Of a stretch of DNA of 64,000 nt, positions 35,301 to 43,105 are shown one piece after another. Every line of letters starts with the position of its first letter. The stretch's first letter is position 1. Location: assembly GCF_016860545.1 (NCBI RefSeq), contig NZ_BNEB01000005.1, forward strand, positions 682,001 through 746,000. Reading direction: 5' to 3'. This stretch comes from Streptomyces asoensis (lineage in GTDB: Bacteria > Actinomycetota > Actinomycetes > Streptomycetales > Streptomycetaceae). The position numbers were made by a program, and so were the translations under genes. The notes under the pieces are model-generated. The model searched no databases. It was not told the origin of the DNA and saw nothing but the letters and a program-made list of their open reading frames with translations.

Positions 35301-37495
35301 CCGGCGTCACCGTCAAGCCCTCCGAGCTGTACGACTCGGCGAAGGACTACAGCGGCTACATCGGCAGGTCGCTGTACGCGGCCGACCCGTACTTCGGCGG
35401 CGAGGTCGACGACTTCCGCGTCTACGGCAGGGCGCTGTCGGCGGCCGAGGTCATGGAGCTCAGCGGCAACACCGCAAGCATCGCCAGGGCGACGCACCCC
35501 GCGCTCAAGGTCGACGCCCTCCTGGACAACGCCGCCGGCAAGGTCACGCTGCCGCTGAAGGAGGGCACCGACCTCACCTCGCTGGCACCGGAGTTCACCC
35601 TCGCCCACGGAGCCGCCATCAGCCCCGCCTCCGGCAGCACGCACGACTTCACCCGGCCGGTGACGTACGAGGTGACCGGCTCCGACGGCACCAAGCGCAC
35701 CTGGACCGTGTCGGCCCTGATCATGAAGAGCCCGGTGCTGCCGGGACTCAACGCCGACCCGAACATCGTGCGCTTCGGCGACACCTTCTACATGTACCCG
35801 ACGACCGACGGCTTCGACGGGTGGAGCGGTACGCAGTTCAAGGCGTACTCGTCGACCGACCTGGTGCACTGGACGGACCACGGCGTCATCCTCGACCTGG
35901 GGCCCGACGTGAGCTGGGCGGACAGCAGGGCATGGGCGCCGACGATCGCCGAGAAGAACGGGAAGTACTACTTCTACTACTGCGCGGACGCCAACATCGG
36001 TGTCGCCGTCTCCGACTCGCCCACCGGACCGTTCAAGGACGCCCTGGACAAGCCGCTGCTCAAGGCGGGCCAGTACAGCGGCCAGATGATCGACCCGGCG
36101 GTCTTCACGGACGACGACGGCCGGTCGTACCTCTACTGGGGCAACGGGCACGCCTACGTCGTCCCGCTCGGCGACGACATGGTCTCCTTCGACGCCTCCG
36201 AGGTCACCGACATCACCCCGAGCGGCTACAACGAGGGCAGCTTCGTCGTGAAGCGCCGGGGCACCTACTACTTCATGTGGTCGGAGAACGACACCCGGGA
36301 CGAGAACTACCGCGTCGCCTACGCCACCGGTCCCTCCCCCACCGGCCCCTGGACCAAGCGGGGCGTCGTCCTGGAGAAGGACCTCTCCCTCGGCATCAAG
36401 GGGCCGGGGCACCACTCGGTCGTCCAGGTGCCGGGCACGGACGACTGGTACATCGCCTACCACCGCTTCGCGATCCCCGGCGGTGACGGCACCCACCGCG
36501 AGACCACCGTCGACCGTATGGAGTTCGACGCCGACGGCCTGATCAAGAAGGTCGTGCCCACCCTCACGAGCATCGACCCGGTCACCGTCGTCCACGCCGG
36601 TCCGGACGCCACGGGCGTCGAAGGCGCCCCGATCGCCCTGACCGGCACGCTGTCCGGCGCGGGCGGCGCCCGGTGGACCCTGGAGCAGGGCGCGCCCTGC
36701 TCGATCGCGGACCCGGCGGCCACCCGGACCACGGTCACCTGCACCGACAACGGCACCTACACGGTCACCCTGACCGGCGGGCGCAGCACCGACACGGCCG
36801 TGGTGACGGTGACGAACGCGGCGCCGGCCGTCACCTCCGCCACCGGTCCCACCGGCCCGGTACCGGCAGGCCGGCGCACCGCGGTCACCGTCCGGTTCAC
36901 CGACCCCGGCGCCGGGGACAGCCACACCTGCGTGGTCGACTGGAAGGACGGCGGCAGGCCGGCCTCCGGCACGGTCGCCTCGGGCGGCTGCCGTGCCGAG
37001 CACACCTACACCACCGCGGGCATCCGCCGTCCGGTGATCACCGTCACCGACGACGACGGCGCCCCGGCGAGCACGACGCTCCCCGAGCTGATCGTGTACG
37101 ACCGTGCCGCCGGGCCGCTGGTGGGCGCGGGCACCTTCAGCGCCGCGGTCGGGCCGAAGCGGACCGGCAAGGCCTCCTTCTCGGTCGCGGCCGGCTATCT
37201 GCCCGGGGGCACCGCCCCGGCGGGAGAGGTCTCCTTCGACTTCCGGCCGGCCCGGGTGACCCTGCGCTCCACCGGGCTGGACTGGCTCGTCGTCTCCGGT
37301 TCCACGGCCATCCTCCAGGGCTCGGGCACGGTCGGCGGCAAGAGCGGCTACGCCTTCCGCGTCACGGCGACGGACGGCCCGGACACCTTCCTCGTCAAGA
37401 TCTGGAAGAAGTCCGGCGGGGAGGTGGTCTACAGCAGCGGTGCCGCCGCGAAGGTCAGCGGCGTCGTCACGGTCGGCGTCGAGCGCCGCCGCTAG
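32303..37495 (+). CDS. giant secreted enzyme with two GH43 domains and two LamG domains
   Basis: The 1730-residue protein has a signal peptide (cleavage at ARA-D, residue 39/40). Then come LamG/concanavalin-like domain 1 (~45-255), two atrophied Ig-like repeats (~263-440; ISWASDDTTVVSDAGKVTRP and VTWASDRADVVSAGGVVHRP), GH43 domain 1 (~443-745; LRDPFIIRSPEGDKFYQIATDL, TWAPEAYYDSDLGEYVVFWAS), an Ig-like module (~757-833), LamG domain 2 (~838-1053), and a linker domain (~1055-1145). GH43 domain 2 follows (~1146-1430; LNADPNIVRFGDTFYMYPTTDGF, AWAPTIAEKNGKYYFYYC, YNEGSFVVKRRGTYYFMWSENDTR), then PKD-like and beta-rich regions. GH43 enzymes release arabinose, xylose or galactose from plant polysaccharides. 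Two different GH43 domains suggest attack on a branched polymer. Confidence 0.93.
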   Translation: MTHRHRLRGRAGRGAGRLAALIAASLLVGLVGAAAPARADGTADLTDGLALWYKLDATSGTTAADASGHGRDGTVVGTAGWSPTGQGLAFNGTDTYVKVPDNVMRGLDAISVAMDVRIDAAQSTPYFLYGFGNSSGSNGNGYLFATGNSLRTSIATGNWSTEQNTRPADAHNLTRSVWKHLTYTQSGTTGVLYEDGVEVARNTSVTITPGAVGSGITTANYLGKSVYSGDRLFKGDLRDFRVYDHALTASDVEQLALPVATQGVADDKAALDLGDTSAVTADLNLPRTGTAGGSAISWASDDTTVVSDAGKVTRPAAGRPDGHATLTATLRKGTVTATRSFDVTVPAAFDDATAAREAADALTVHNLDDVRGNLSLPATGSYGTAVTWASDRADVVSAGGVVHRPAHGGGATTVALTATVTKGEAKATREFTAKVPELPVKEALKGYMFSYFTGEGTSDGEQLYAALSKGNDPLKWRELNDAKPVLTSTLGEKGLRDPFIIRSPEGDKFYQIATDLRIYGNGDWDAAQRTGSKSIMVWESTDLVHWTDQRLVQVSPDSAGNTWAPEAYYDSDLGEYVVFWASKLYDNASHSGDTYNRMMYATTRDFYTFSEPKVWIDRGYSVIDSTVIQHDGTYFRLSKDERNNTSSTPNSKFIFEEKSDSLLDLSWDAVAEGIGKGAMNAAEGPLVFKSNTEDKWYAFLDEFGGRGYLPFETTDLASGVWTPSTGYDLPARPRHGTVLPVTQAEYDRLLRAYQPDQLVESVEDIAVKTRTGDAPVLPATVIAAYADGARRPVAVDWDAVPASAYAQPGTFTVTGSLPDGAALPVRAEVTVSAEGPDVPADLLLHYGFDETSGNIAVDSSGHGNHGTYVRTPEFGTGVDGGSFKMSGDSATSPYVKIPGGLLKDAGSVTVSAYAKWKGGAAFQWLFGLGPDSNKYLFATPSNGGSSLYSAITKASWSAESKLTAGSQLTPGQWRHVTVTLDGATGTLVLYVDGVEAARAAGVTVKPSELYDSAKDYSGYIGRSLYAADPYFGGEVDDFRVYGRALSAAEVMELSGNTASIARATHPALKVDALLDNAAGKVTLPLKEGTDLTSLAPEFTLAHGAAISPASGSTHDFTRPVTYEVTGSDGTKRTWTVSALIMKSPVLPGLNADPNIVRFGDTFYMYPTTDGFDGWSGTQFKAYSSTDLVHWTDHGVILDLGPDVSWADSRAWAPTIAEKNGKYYFYYCADANIGVAVSDSPTGPFKDALDKPLLKAGQYSGQMIDPAVFTDDDGRSYLYWGNGHAYVVPLGDDMVSFDASEVTDITPSGYNEGSFVVKRRGTYYFMWSENDTRDENYRVAYATGPSPTGPWTKRGVVLEKDLSLGIKGPGHHSVVQVPGTDDWYIAYHRFAIPGGDGTHRETTVDRMEFDADGLIKKVVPTLTSIDPVTVVHAGPDATGVEGAPIALTGTLSGAGGARWTLEQGAPCSIADPAATRTTVTCTDNGTYTVTLTGGRSTDTAVVTVTNAAPAVTSATGPTGPVPAGRRTAVTVRFTDPGAGDSHTCVVDWKDGGRPASGTVASGGCRAEHTYTTAGIRRPVITVTDDDGAPASTTLPELIVYDRAAGPLVGAGTFSAAVGPKRTGKASFSVAAGYLPGGTAPAGEVSFDFRPARVTLRSTGLDWLVVSGSTAILQGSGTVGGKSGYAFRVTATDGPDTFLVKIWKKSGGEVVYSSGAAAKVSGVVTVGVERRR

Positions 37496-37553
37496 CACCG
37501 CCGTCCGGTCCCGGCGCCGGACGACCCCGGCACCGGACGGCCGGCCGCACCAC

Positions 37554-37589
37554 GGGCCCCCTGCTCACGCGGGGGGCCCGCTGGGTTTT
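37554..37589. terminator. terminator between convergent GH43 and DUF5682 genes
   Basis: GGGCCCCC and GGGGGCCC form an 8-bp stem with a 10-base loop. A GGGTTTT run follows on the plus strand, 58 bp after the GH43 stop. Confidence 0.75.
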
Positions 37590-37617
37590 CCCGGGGCCCG
37601 GGCGGCAGATGCGTGTG

Positions 37618-40434
37618 TCAGCCGTGCCGCCCGACGGCCAGCAGCGCCTCCAGCGCCGTGGCGGTCTGCGGGTGGCGGGCGAGCAGAACCGCCCCGGACG
37701 GGGTGGCCCCGCCCGTCCGCCACGTCCCCTCGCAGCCCAGCAGCCGCGCCAGCGCGTCACAGGTACCGGGATGCTCGGCCAGGAGGGACACACCGCCCGT
37801 GGCAGCGGCCTGCCCGGCCGGCGGCGCCGGCGGTTCCTGCGGGAGCCGCCACGGCGGTACCCAGGCGTCCAGCTCGGCGAGGCGCGCCGGGAAGACCCGG
37901 CCGGCCTCGCGGATCAGCAGCGGGGCCAGCTCGGCGCCGCCGGCCCGCAGGGTGGTGATGAGGGTCGGCAGCCACGGCAGCAGCACCGCGTCGGGAAGCA
38001 GGGCGAACGCGTTCGACACGGCCTCCACGACGAAGTCCGCGAGGTGCGGGACCGGTTCCAGCGCGTGCACGAACCCGCTGAGGTAGCGCGGATAGGCCGG
38101 CACCACCAGCGGATTGCCCAGCAACTCGGCACAGCGCTCCCGCAGGACCTCCCTCGGCAGGGTGCCCAGATGGGTCTGCGCCGCCCAGAGCAGTGCGGTG
38201 CGGGCGGGGTCCGTCGGATGGGACTGGGCGAGGGCGAGTTCGAGCTGGGTGCGGTCGCAGCCCAGGGACAGGGCCAGGCCCTCCATCCCGAACAGGAAAC
38301 CGAGCATCGCCGCGACCTGGCGGACCGTCGCGTCGTCGTCGGTGAACGCCGTCGGCAGCAGAGTGCAGTAGTGCGCGTAACCGGTCTTGACGAAGGACTC
38401 GATCCACGGCGGGAGCACCGGTTCCGAGGTCCGGTAGTGGGCCAGCAGCCGGCGCACCCGGCGCAGCACCTCCGGCGCGCCGTCGACGCTGCGTTCGCCC
38501 GCCAGCACCTCCAGGGCCCGGGTGCCGAGCTCGTCGGCGAGACGACGGCTGCGCAGATAGAGCGTGGCGTCCTCGACGGCCTCCAGCACCTGGGCCGCGG
38601 TGGCCTGCGGGGCGTACGCGACGCGCCGCAGGCGCTGCTCGAGCACCTGCTCGACGCTGACGCCCTCGTAGCCCAGCTCGATGAGGGCGCGCTGGTGGGT
38701 GCCGAGGGCCAGGTCCCAGGACTCCTGGATGGAGCGCTCGCCCAGCCGCCGTTCTCCCATGACGGTCCGGGCCGCGCCCTGCGGCAGCAGGCGACGCAGC
38801 ATCCACAGCAGGTCGGAACAGCGGGCGAGTTCGGGGCGGGAGGCGATGTCCAGCAGCGCGCGCTGCACACCGCGCTGCTGGAGTCTCAGCTCCAGGGGGG
38901 CGAGCCGGTCGTGCACGTCACGGGCGAGCGGCGGCAGCGCGTCGTAACCGACCTGGCCGACGCGGTCGCCTCCCATCATGATCTCGACCAGCCGGCCCAC
39001 GTCCCGCCGGCCCGGCACGGAGTCCTTCTCGATGCAGGTGACCGCCGCGTCCTGGAAGTCGTACGGCGTCGGCTTGGCCCGGTCGCGCATACCGGCGAGC
39101 AGGATCGACGTCTCGAAGACGGCGATGGCGTCGGCGGTGGAGGCGAGGTAGCCGTTGCGGCGGGCGGCGCGCACGATCTCGACGGACCAGCCGAGCAGTT
39201 CGGCCTCGTCGAGGGCGTCGAGGGCGGGCGGCCGCTGGAGGAAGCCGGTGAGCCGGTCGGCGGCCGGCACGGGGACGGGGTGCGCGGGTGCCGTCGCCGC
39301 GAGGGCCTTCTTCGGCCGCGCGCTCCTGGTGCCCGCCTGGCCCTCCAGCCGGAACGGCCGGACTCCGGTGCGCTTGACGTTCTTCGCCCATTCCGTCGCG
39401 GCGATGGACACGGACCCGGCCGCCAGCCCGAACTGCGCCTCGATCGCGCCGTGGCTGGAGGGGATCAGGCCGTGGCGCCACTCGGTGCCGCTCGGCGGGC
39501 TGATGGTGAACGTGTCGCTGCCGTGGACACCGAACTCCGCGACCCGGCTGGCCGCGTGGAAGGCGCCGCAGACGTAGAGGCAGTCGGCGGGGTCGGTGCC
39601 GGTGGCGGCGAGGTGCTCGCGCATCCGGGTCCACATGTACCGCTCGCGGTCCTCGTCGACGCGCACCTTGCCGGGGTCCCCGGGGGCGAGGCGGCGGAAG
39701 AGGCTGCCGATGAGCAGCATGACCTGGCGGTAGGTGTCGTGATCGCTGTCCCCGAGGGGCAGTTCGACGTACTGGTGCCACCACTCCGACCAGTGCCGCA
39801 CCCGGCCGTGGCGCAGCAGGTGCTCCTCCAGTTCGGCGAAGCGGGGGCGCAGGTCGCCGATCTCCACGCCCACGGCGTCCCCGTGCAGGGCGGTCTGTTC
39901 GGCCTCCTCGGGCGCGTCGGGGTCTCCATCGTCGCCGGTTCCGCCGTCGGGTGCGGTCTCCCACTGGAAGACGTGGTCCGAGGAACGGTCGACGAGGACG
40001 AGTTCGACGCCGGGGGTGTCGAGGGCGTAGGCGATGGCCTGGTACTCGGCGGAGGCCTCGGTGACCGGCGCGACCACGGAGAGCGGCGCCCAGTCGGCGG
40101 GGAAGCCCTCGATCTCGCTGGCGAACGACTGGACGGCCACCGGCAGACGGCAGTTGCGCAGCTCGGTCAGGAGCGGCGCCATGTCCTCGCACAGCTCCAG
40201 GTAGACCGTCCTCGGCTGCTTCTCGCGCAGCCGCCGCGCCATGGCGATGGCCGAGGCGGGTGAGTGATGGCAGACCGGGAAGATCTCCAGGGGTTCGCCC
40301 ACCGCGCGTTCGACGTCGTCGACGATGCCCCGCAGGATGCCCTCCAGGGCGCCGGGTCCGTCGGCGAACGTGGCGGCCGCGTCCTGGAGTTGGGAGCGCA
40401 GGGCGGCGAACGGGGCGTCGGGGGCGCCGGTCAC
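37618..40434 (-). CDS. DUF5682 protein with TIKI/TraB-like motifs
   Basis: This 938-residue cytoplasmic protein is the last gene of the SWIM-vWA-MoxR operon. FPVCHHSPASAIAMARRL then PRTVYLELCEDM (H56, H57, E80) resembles the first motif of TIKI/TraB/PrgY hydrolases (H-x-S near a later Glu). LYVCGAFHAASRVAEFG (H293) resembles their second His motif. The remaining ~600 residues are helical and repeat-like (LDALDEAELLGWSVEIVRAARRNGY, LRRLLPQGAARTVMGERRLG) with no catalytic motif I recognise. The start is GTG, overlapping the AAA stop by 4 bp (GTGA). The family membership is strong; the enzymatic reading is inference. Confidence 0.85.
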   Translation of the reverse strand: MTGAPDAPFAALRSQLQDAAATFADGPGALEGILRGIVDDVERAVGEPLEIFPVCHHSPASAIAMARRLREKQPRTVYLELCEDMAPLLTELRNCRLPVAVQSFASEIEGFPADWAPLSVVAPVTEASAEYQAIAYALDTPGVELVLVDRSSDHVFQWETAPDGGTGDDGDPDAPEEAEQTALHGDAVGVEIGDLRPRFAELEEHLLRHGRVRHWSEWWHQYVELPLGDSDHDTYRQVMLLIGSLFRRLAPGDPGKVRVDEDRERYMWTRMREHLAATGTDPADCLYVCGAFHAASRVAEFGVHGSDTFTISPPSGTEWRHGLIPSSHGAIEAQFGLAAGSVSIAATEWAKNVKRTGVRPFRLEGQAGTRSARPKKALAATAPAHPVPVPAADRLTGFLQRPPALDALDEAELLGWSVEIVRAARRNGYLASTADAIAVFETSILLAGMRDRAKPTPYDFQDAAVTCIEKDSVPGRRDVGRLVEIMMGGDRVGQVGYDALPPLARDVHDRLAPLELRLQQRGVQRALLDIASRPELARCSDLLWMLRRLLPQGAARTVMGERRLGERSIQESWDLALGTHQRALIELGYEGVSVEQVLEQRLRRVAYAPQATAAQVLEAVEDATLYLRSRRLADELGTRALEVLAGERSVDGAPEVLRRVRRLLAHYRTSEPVLPPWIESFVKTGYAHYCTLLPTAFTDDDATVRQVAAMLGFLFGMEGLALSLGCDRTQLELALAQSHPTDPARTALLWAAQTHLGTLPREVLRERCAELLGNPLVVPAYPRYLSGFVHALEPVPHLADFVVEAVSNAFALLPDAVLLPWLPTLITTLRAGGAELAPLLIREAGRVFPARLAELDAWVPPWRLPQEPPAPPAGQAAATGGVSLLAEHPGTCDALARLLGCEGTWRTGGATPSGAVLLARHPQTATALEALLAVGRHG

Positions 40435-41555
40435 GACAGGGTCGCGATCGCGTCGCGGCCGCCTTCGAGGAACTCGGGCCAGGAACCGCCCTCTTCCTTG
40501 CCGCGCGGCTCGACGACGCCGTGCAGGTACTTGTTGAGGATCGCGAGGTCCTCGGGTGCGCGCCGGGCCAGGGAACCCACGAGGGAGGAGGCGAGGGTAC
40601 GGGCGGTCAGGACGCGTTCGCCGAAGAAGTTGCTGTGCAGGACGGCGTCCTCCAGCACGCCGATCTGCTCGGCCGTGGACAGGGCGGACTCGAGCTTCTC
40701 GTCGTCGCTGCCGGCGGCGACCGAGGAGGCCCGCAGGTCGGCGAAGCTGCGCAGCAGCACGTCCAGCAGCGTCGGCGGGACGTCCAGCTCGATCCGGTGG
40801 CGGCGCAGCAGTTCCTCGGTGCGGAACCGGACGATCTCCGCCTCGCTCTTCTTGTTCGTCACCACCGGGATCCGCACGAAGTTGAAGCGGCGCTTGAGGG
40901 CGGAGGAGAGGTCGTTGACGCCACGGTCACGGCTGTTGGCGGTGGCGATGACCGAGAAGCCCGGCTTGGCGAACACGATGTTGTCGCTGTCCTGGTCACT
41001 GCCCAGTTCCGGGACCGAGATGTACTTCTCCGACAGGATCGAGATCAGCGCGTCCTGGACGTCGCTGGTGGAGCGGGTCAGTTCCTCGAAACGGCCGATC
41101 GCGCCGGTCTCCATCGCCGTCATGATCGGCGACGGGATCATCGACTCGCGGGACTGCCCCCTGGCGATGACCATCGAGACGTTCCACGAGTACTTGATGT
41201 GGTCCTCGGTGGTGCCCGCCGTGCCCTGCACGACCAGCGTGGAGTTGCGGGAGATCGCGGCCGCCAGCAGCTCCGCCAGCCAGCTCTTGCCGGTACCCGG
41301 GTCGCCGATCAGGAGCAGACCGCGGTCGGAGGCGAGGGTGACGATGGACCGTTCGACGAAGCTGCGGTCGCCGAACCACTTCGGGGCGATCTCCCGCTCG
41401 AGGCCGTCGGCGCGCTCGGAACCGAGGACGAAGAGACGGACCATCTTCGGGGACAGCCGCCACGAGAACGGCTTGGGGTCGTCGTCGACCGACTCCAGCC
41501 AGTCGAGTTCCTCGGCGTACTTGATTTCGGCGGGGGCACGCAGCAGGTCGGACAT
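40431..41555 (-). CDS. MoxR-type AAA ATPase
   Basis: The 374-residue ATPase has Walker A GDPGTGKS (84-91), Walker B-type RFEELTRSTSDVQDALISILSEK (from 155; FEE in place of the usual DEI), sensor 1 VIATANSRDRGVND and Arg finger region SALKRRFNFVRIP, then an AAA lid. MoxR proteins assist metal insertion or protein complex remodelling together with vWA proteins, and the vWA gene is just upstream. The ATG has a weak AAGG site. The gap to the vWA gene is 134 bp, larger than the other joints of this operon, and contains a pentanucleotide repeat at its start. Confidence 0.92.
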   Translation of the reverse strand: MSDLLRAPAEIKYAEELDWLESVDDDPKPFSWRLSPKMVRLFVLGSERADGLEREIAPKWFGDRSFVERSIVTLASDRGLLLIGDPGTGKSWLAELLAAAISRNSTLVVQGTAGTTEDHIKYSWNVSMVIARGQSRESMIPSPIMTAMETGAIGRFEELTRSTSDVQDALISILSEKYISVPELGSDQDSDNIVFAKPGFSVIATANSRDRGVNDLSSALKRRFNFVRIPVVTNKKSEAEIVRFRTEELLRRHRIELDVPPTLLDVLLRSFADLRASSVAAGSDDEKLESALSTAEQIGVLEDAVLHSNFFGERVLTARTLASSLVGSLARRAPEDLAILNKYLHGVVEPRGKEEGGSWPEFLEGGRDAIATLS

Positions 41556-41669
41556 CGGAGGGCCTTTCGGTGAACAGGGAAGCGTGACAAGGAGAAGAGG
41601 GGCGGCGGCAGAAAAGGGGGAGTTCCGAGAGGACGGGCGCGGGCGCGGAGCCGAGCCCCGCCCGCCAGA

Positions 41670-41699
41670 TCAGGTCAGGTCAGGTCAGGTCAGGTCAGG
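41670..41699. repeat. pentanucleotide tandem repeat, 6 x TCAGG
   Basis: Six perfect copies of TCAGG (CCTGA on the coding strand) overlap the vWA stop codon and begin the 134-bp gap before the AAA gene. Loss or gain of units keeps the stop but changes the spacer length. Confidence 0.9.
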
Positions 41700-43105
41700 A
41701 ACGTCTTGAGTTCGTGGACGAGCTTGCCGATGTGACCGGAGATCACCGGTGTGCCGAGAGCCTTGAACCGTTCCCGGAACCAGGGGTTGACCTCCTGCCG
41801 TCCGGAGCTGGTCACCGAGCCGACGGGGATGAACCGGACGCCGGAGCGGTGGACCTCCTCGATGCCCTCGAACAACGGCTGGGAGCGGTCGAACTCGTAG
41901 AAGTCCGAGATCCACACCAGCGCCGTGTTCTTGGGCTCGGCGATCTTCGGCCGGGCCATGGCCATGGCGACCGGACCGTCGTTCCCGCCGCCCAGCTTGG
42001 TCCGCAGCAGCACTTCGAACGGCTCGTGCACCCAGGGGGTGAGATCGATGGCGCGGGTGTCGTACGCGATCAGGTGCACGTCCACCTTGGGCAGACCCGC
42101 GAAGATCGACGCCAGGATCGTGCAGTTGACCATGGAGTCGACCATCGAGCCCGACTGGTCCACGACCACGACGAGCCGCTGCGGTGTCGTGCGGCGGACG
42201 GTGTGGCGGTAGTAGAGGCGGTCGACGAAGAGGCGTTCCTCTTCCGGACTGTAGTTGGTGAGGTTCTTCCAGATGGTGCGGTCGAGGTCGAGGTTGCGGA
42301 ACACGCGCTTGGGCGGGACCGAGCGGTCCAGCTCACCGACCGTGGCCTTCTCCACCTGGGTACGCAGTACTTCGGCGACCTCGTCGACGAAGCGGCGTAT
42401 CAGCGCCTTGGCGTTGGCCAGGGCGACCCCGGAGAGGTTGTTCTTGTCCCGCAGCAGTTGCTCGATCAGCGACATGCTCGGGGTGAGCCGTGCCGCCAGC
42501 GCGGGGTCGGCCAGGACCTCGCGCAGGTGCATGCGGCGGACGAGGTCCGCCTCGATGGCGCCGAGTTCGGGACCGAGCGCGGGGAGGAGCCCACCGTCGG
42601 ACGCCGGGCCGCGGCCGCTGCGCAGCTCCCCCGGACGGCAGCCGAGCGCCCGCTCCAGCCAGCCGGCGTCGCCCTGCCAGCGGGAGAGCTGTCCGGCGCT
42701 GACGGCGCCCGAGCCGGTGGAGAAGACGTTGAGCAGCACCTTGGAGACGAGGGCGGCGCGCCGCACCTCCGCCGCCCGGTCCCGCGCCCCACGGCCCCCG
42801 GACCCGGTGTCGGCTTCGGCTTCGGCTTCGGTGGCCGTACCGCCGTCCCGGTCGGCGGCCTCGGCCTCGGGGGTCATCAGGCCGTCGAACTCGGCCTCCA
42901 GTTCCGGGTGGCGCTGGACGATGGAGTCGACGGCGGTCTGCGGGTCCAGCAGCGCGGGCGGCAGCCCGATGTCCTCCACGACGGCGAGGCTCACCGATTC
43001 CAGTCCGGGCTGCTCCTCGGGGTCGAAGAGACGGGCCAGCAGCCGCCAGTAGAGGACCTGGCGCCGGTTGTCGTCGGGCACGGCGTGCGGCACGGGCTCG
43101 TTCAT
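41690..43105 (-). CDS. vWA-domain protein of the MoxR operon
   Basis: The 471-residue protein ends with a von Willebrand A domain: LVVVVDQSGSMVDSMV holds the MIDAS residues D316, S318 and S320. LGGGNDGPVAMA supplies the MIDAS Thr/Gly region, and ALVWISDFYEF the last Asp. The N-terminal 300 residues are helical and contain a low-complexity Glu/Ala segment (TEAEAEADTG). Such vWA subunits act with MoxR ATPases as in Mg-chelatase or RavA-ViaA systems. ATG 43105 overlaps the SWIM stop (ATGA). A much longer open frame continues upstream over 6 kb but is antisense to the SWIM and STAND genes and is not coding. Confidence 0.92.
   Translation of the reverse strand: MNEPVPHAVPDDNRRQVLYWRLLARLFDPEEQPGLESVSLAVVEDIGLPPALLDPQTAVDSIVQRHPELEAEFDGLMTPEAEAADRDGGTATEAEAEADTGSGGRGARDRAAEVRRAALVSKVLLNVFSTGSGAVSAGQLSRWQGDAGWLERALGCRPGELRSGRGPASDGGLLPALGPELGAIEADLVRRMHLREVLADPALAARLTPSMSLIEQLLRDKNNLSGVALANAKALIRRFVDEVAEVLRTQVEKATVGELDRSVPPKRVFRNLDLDRTIWKNLTNYSPEEERLFVDRLYYRHTVRRTTPQRLVVVVDQSGSMVDSMVNCTILASIFAGLPKVDVHLIAYDTRAIDLTPWVHEPFEVLLRTKLGGGNDGPVAMAMARPKIAEPKNTALVWISDFYEFDRSQPLFEGIEEVHRSGVRFIPVGSVTSSGRQEVNPWFRERFKALGTPVISGHIGKLVHELKTFLT

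Noticed and set aside
32276..37498. 1740-codon open frame on the minus strand
   Set aside because: Exact antisense shadow of the double GH43 gene.
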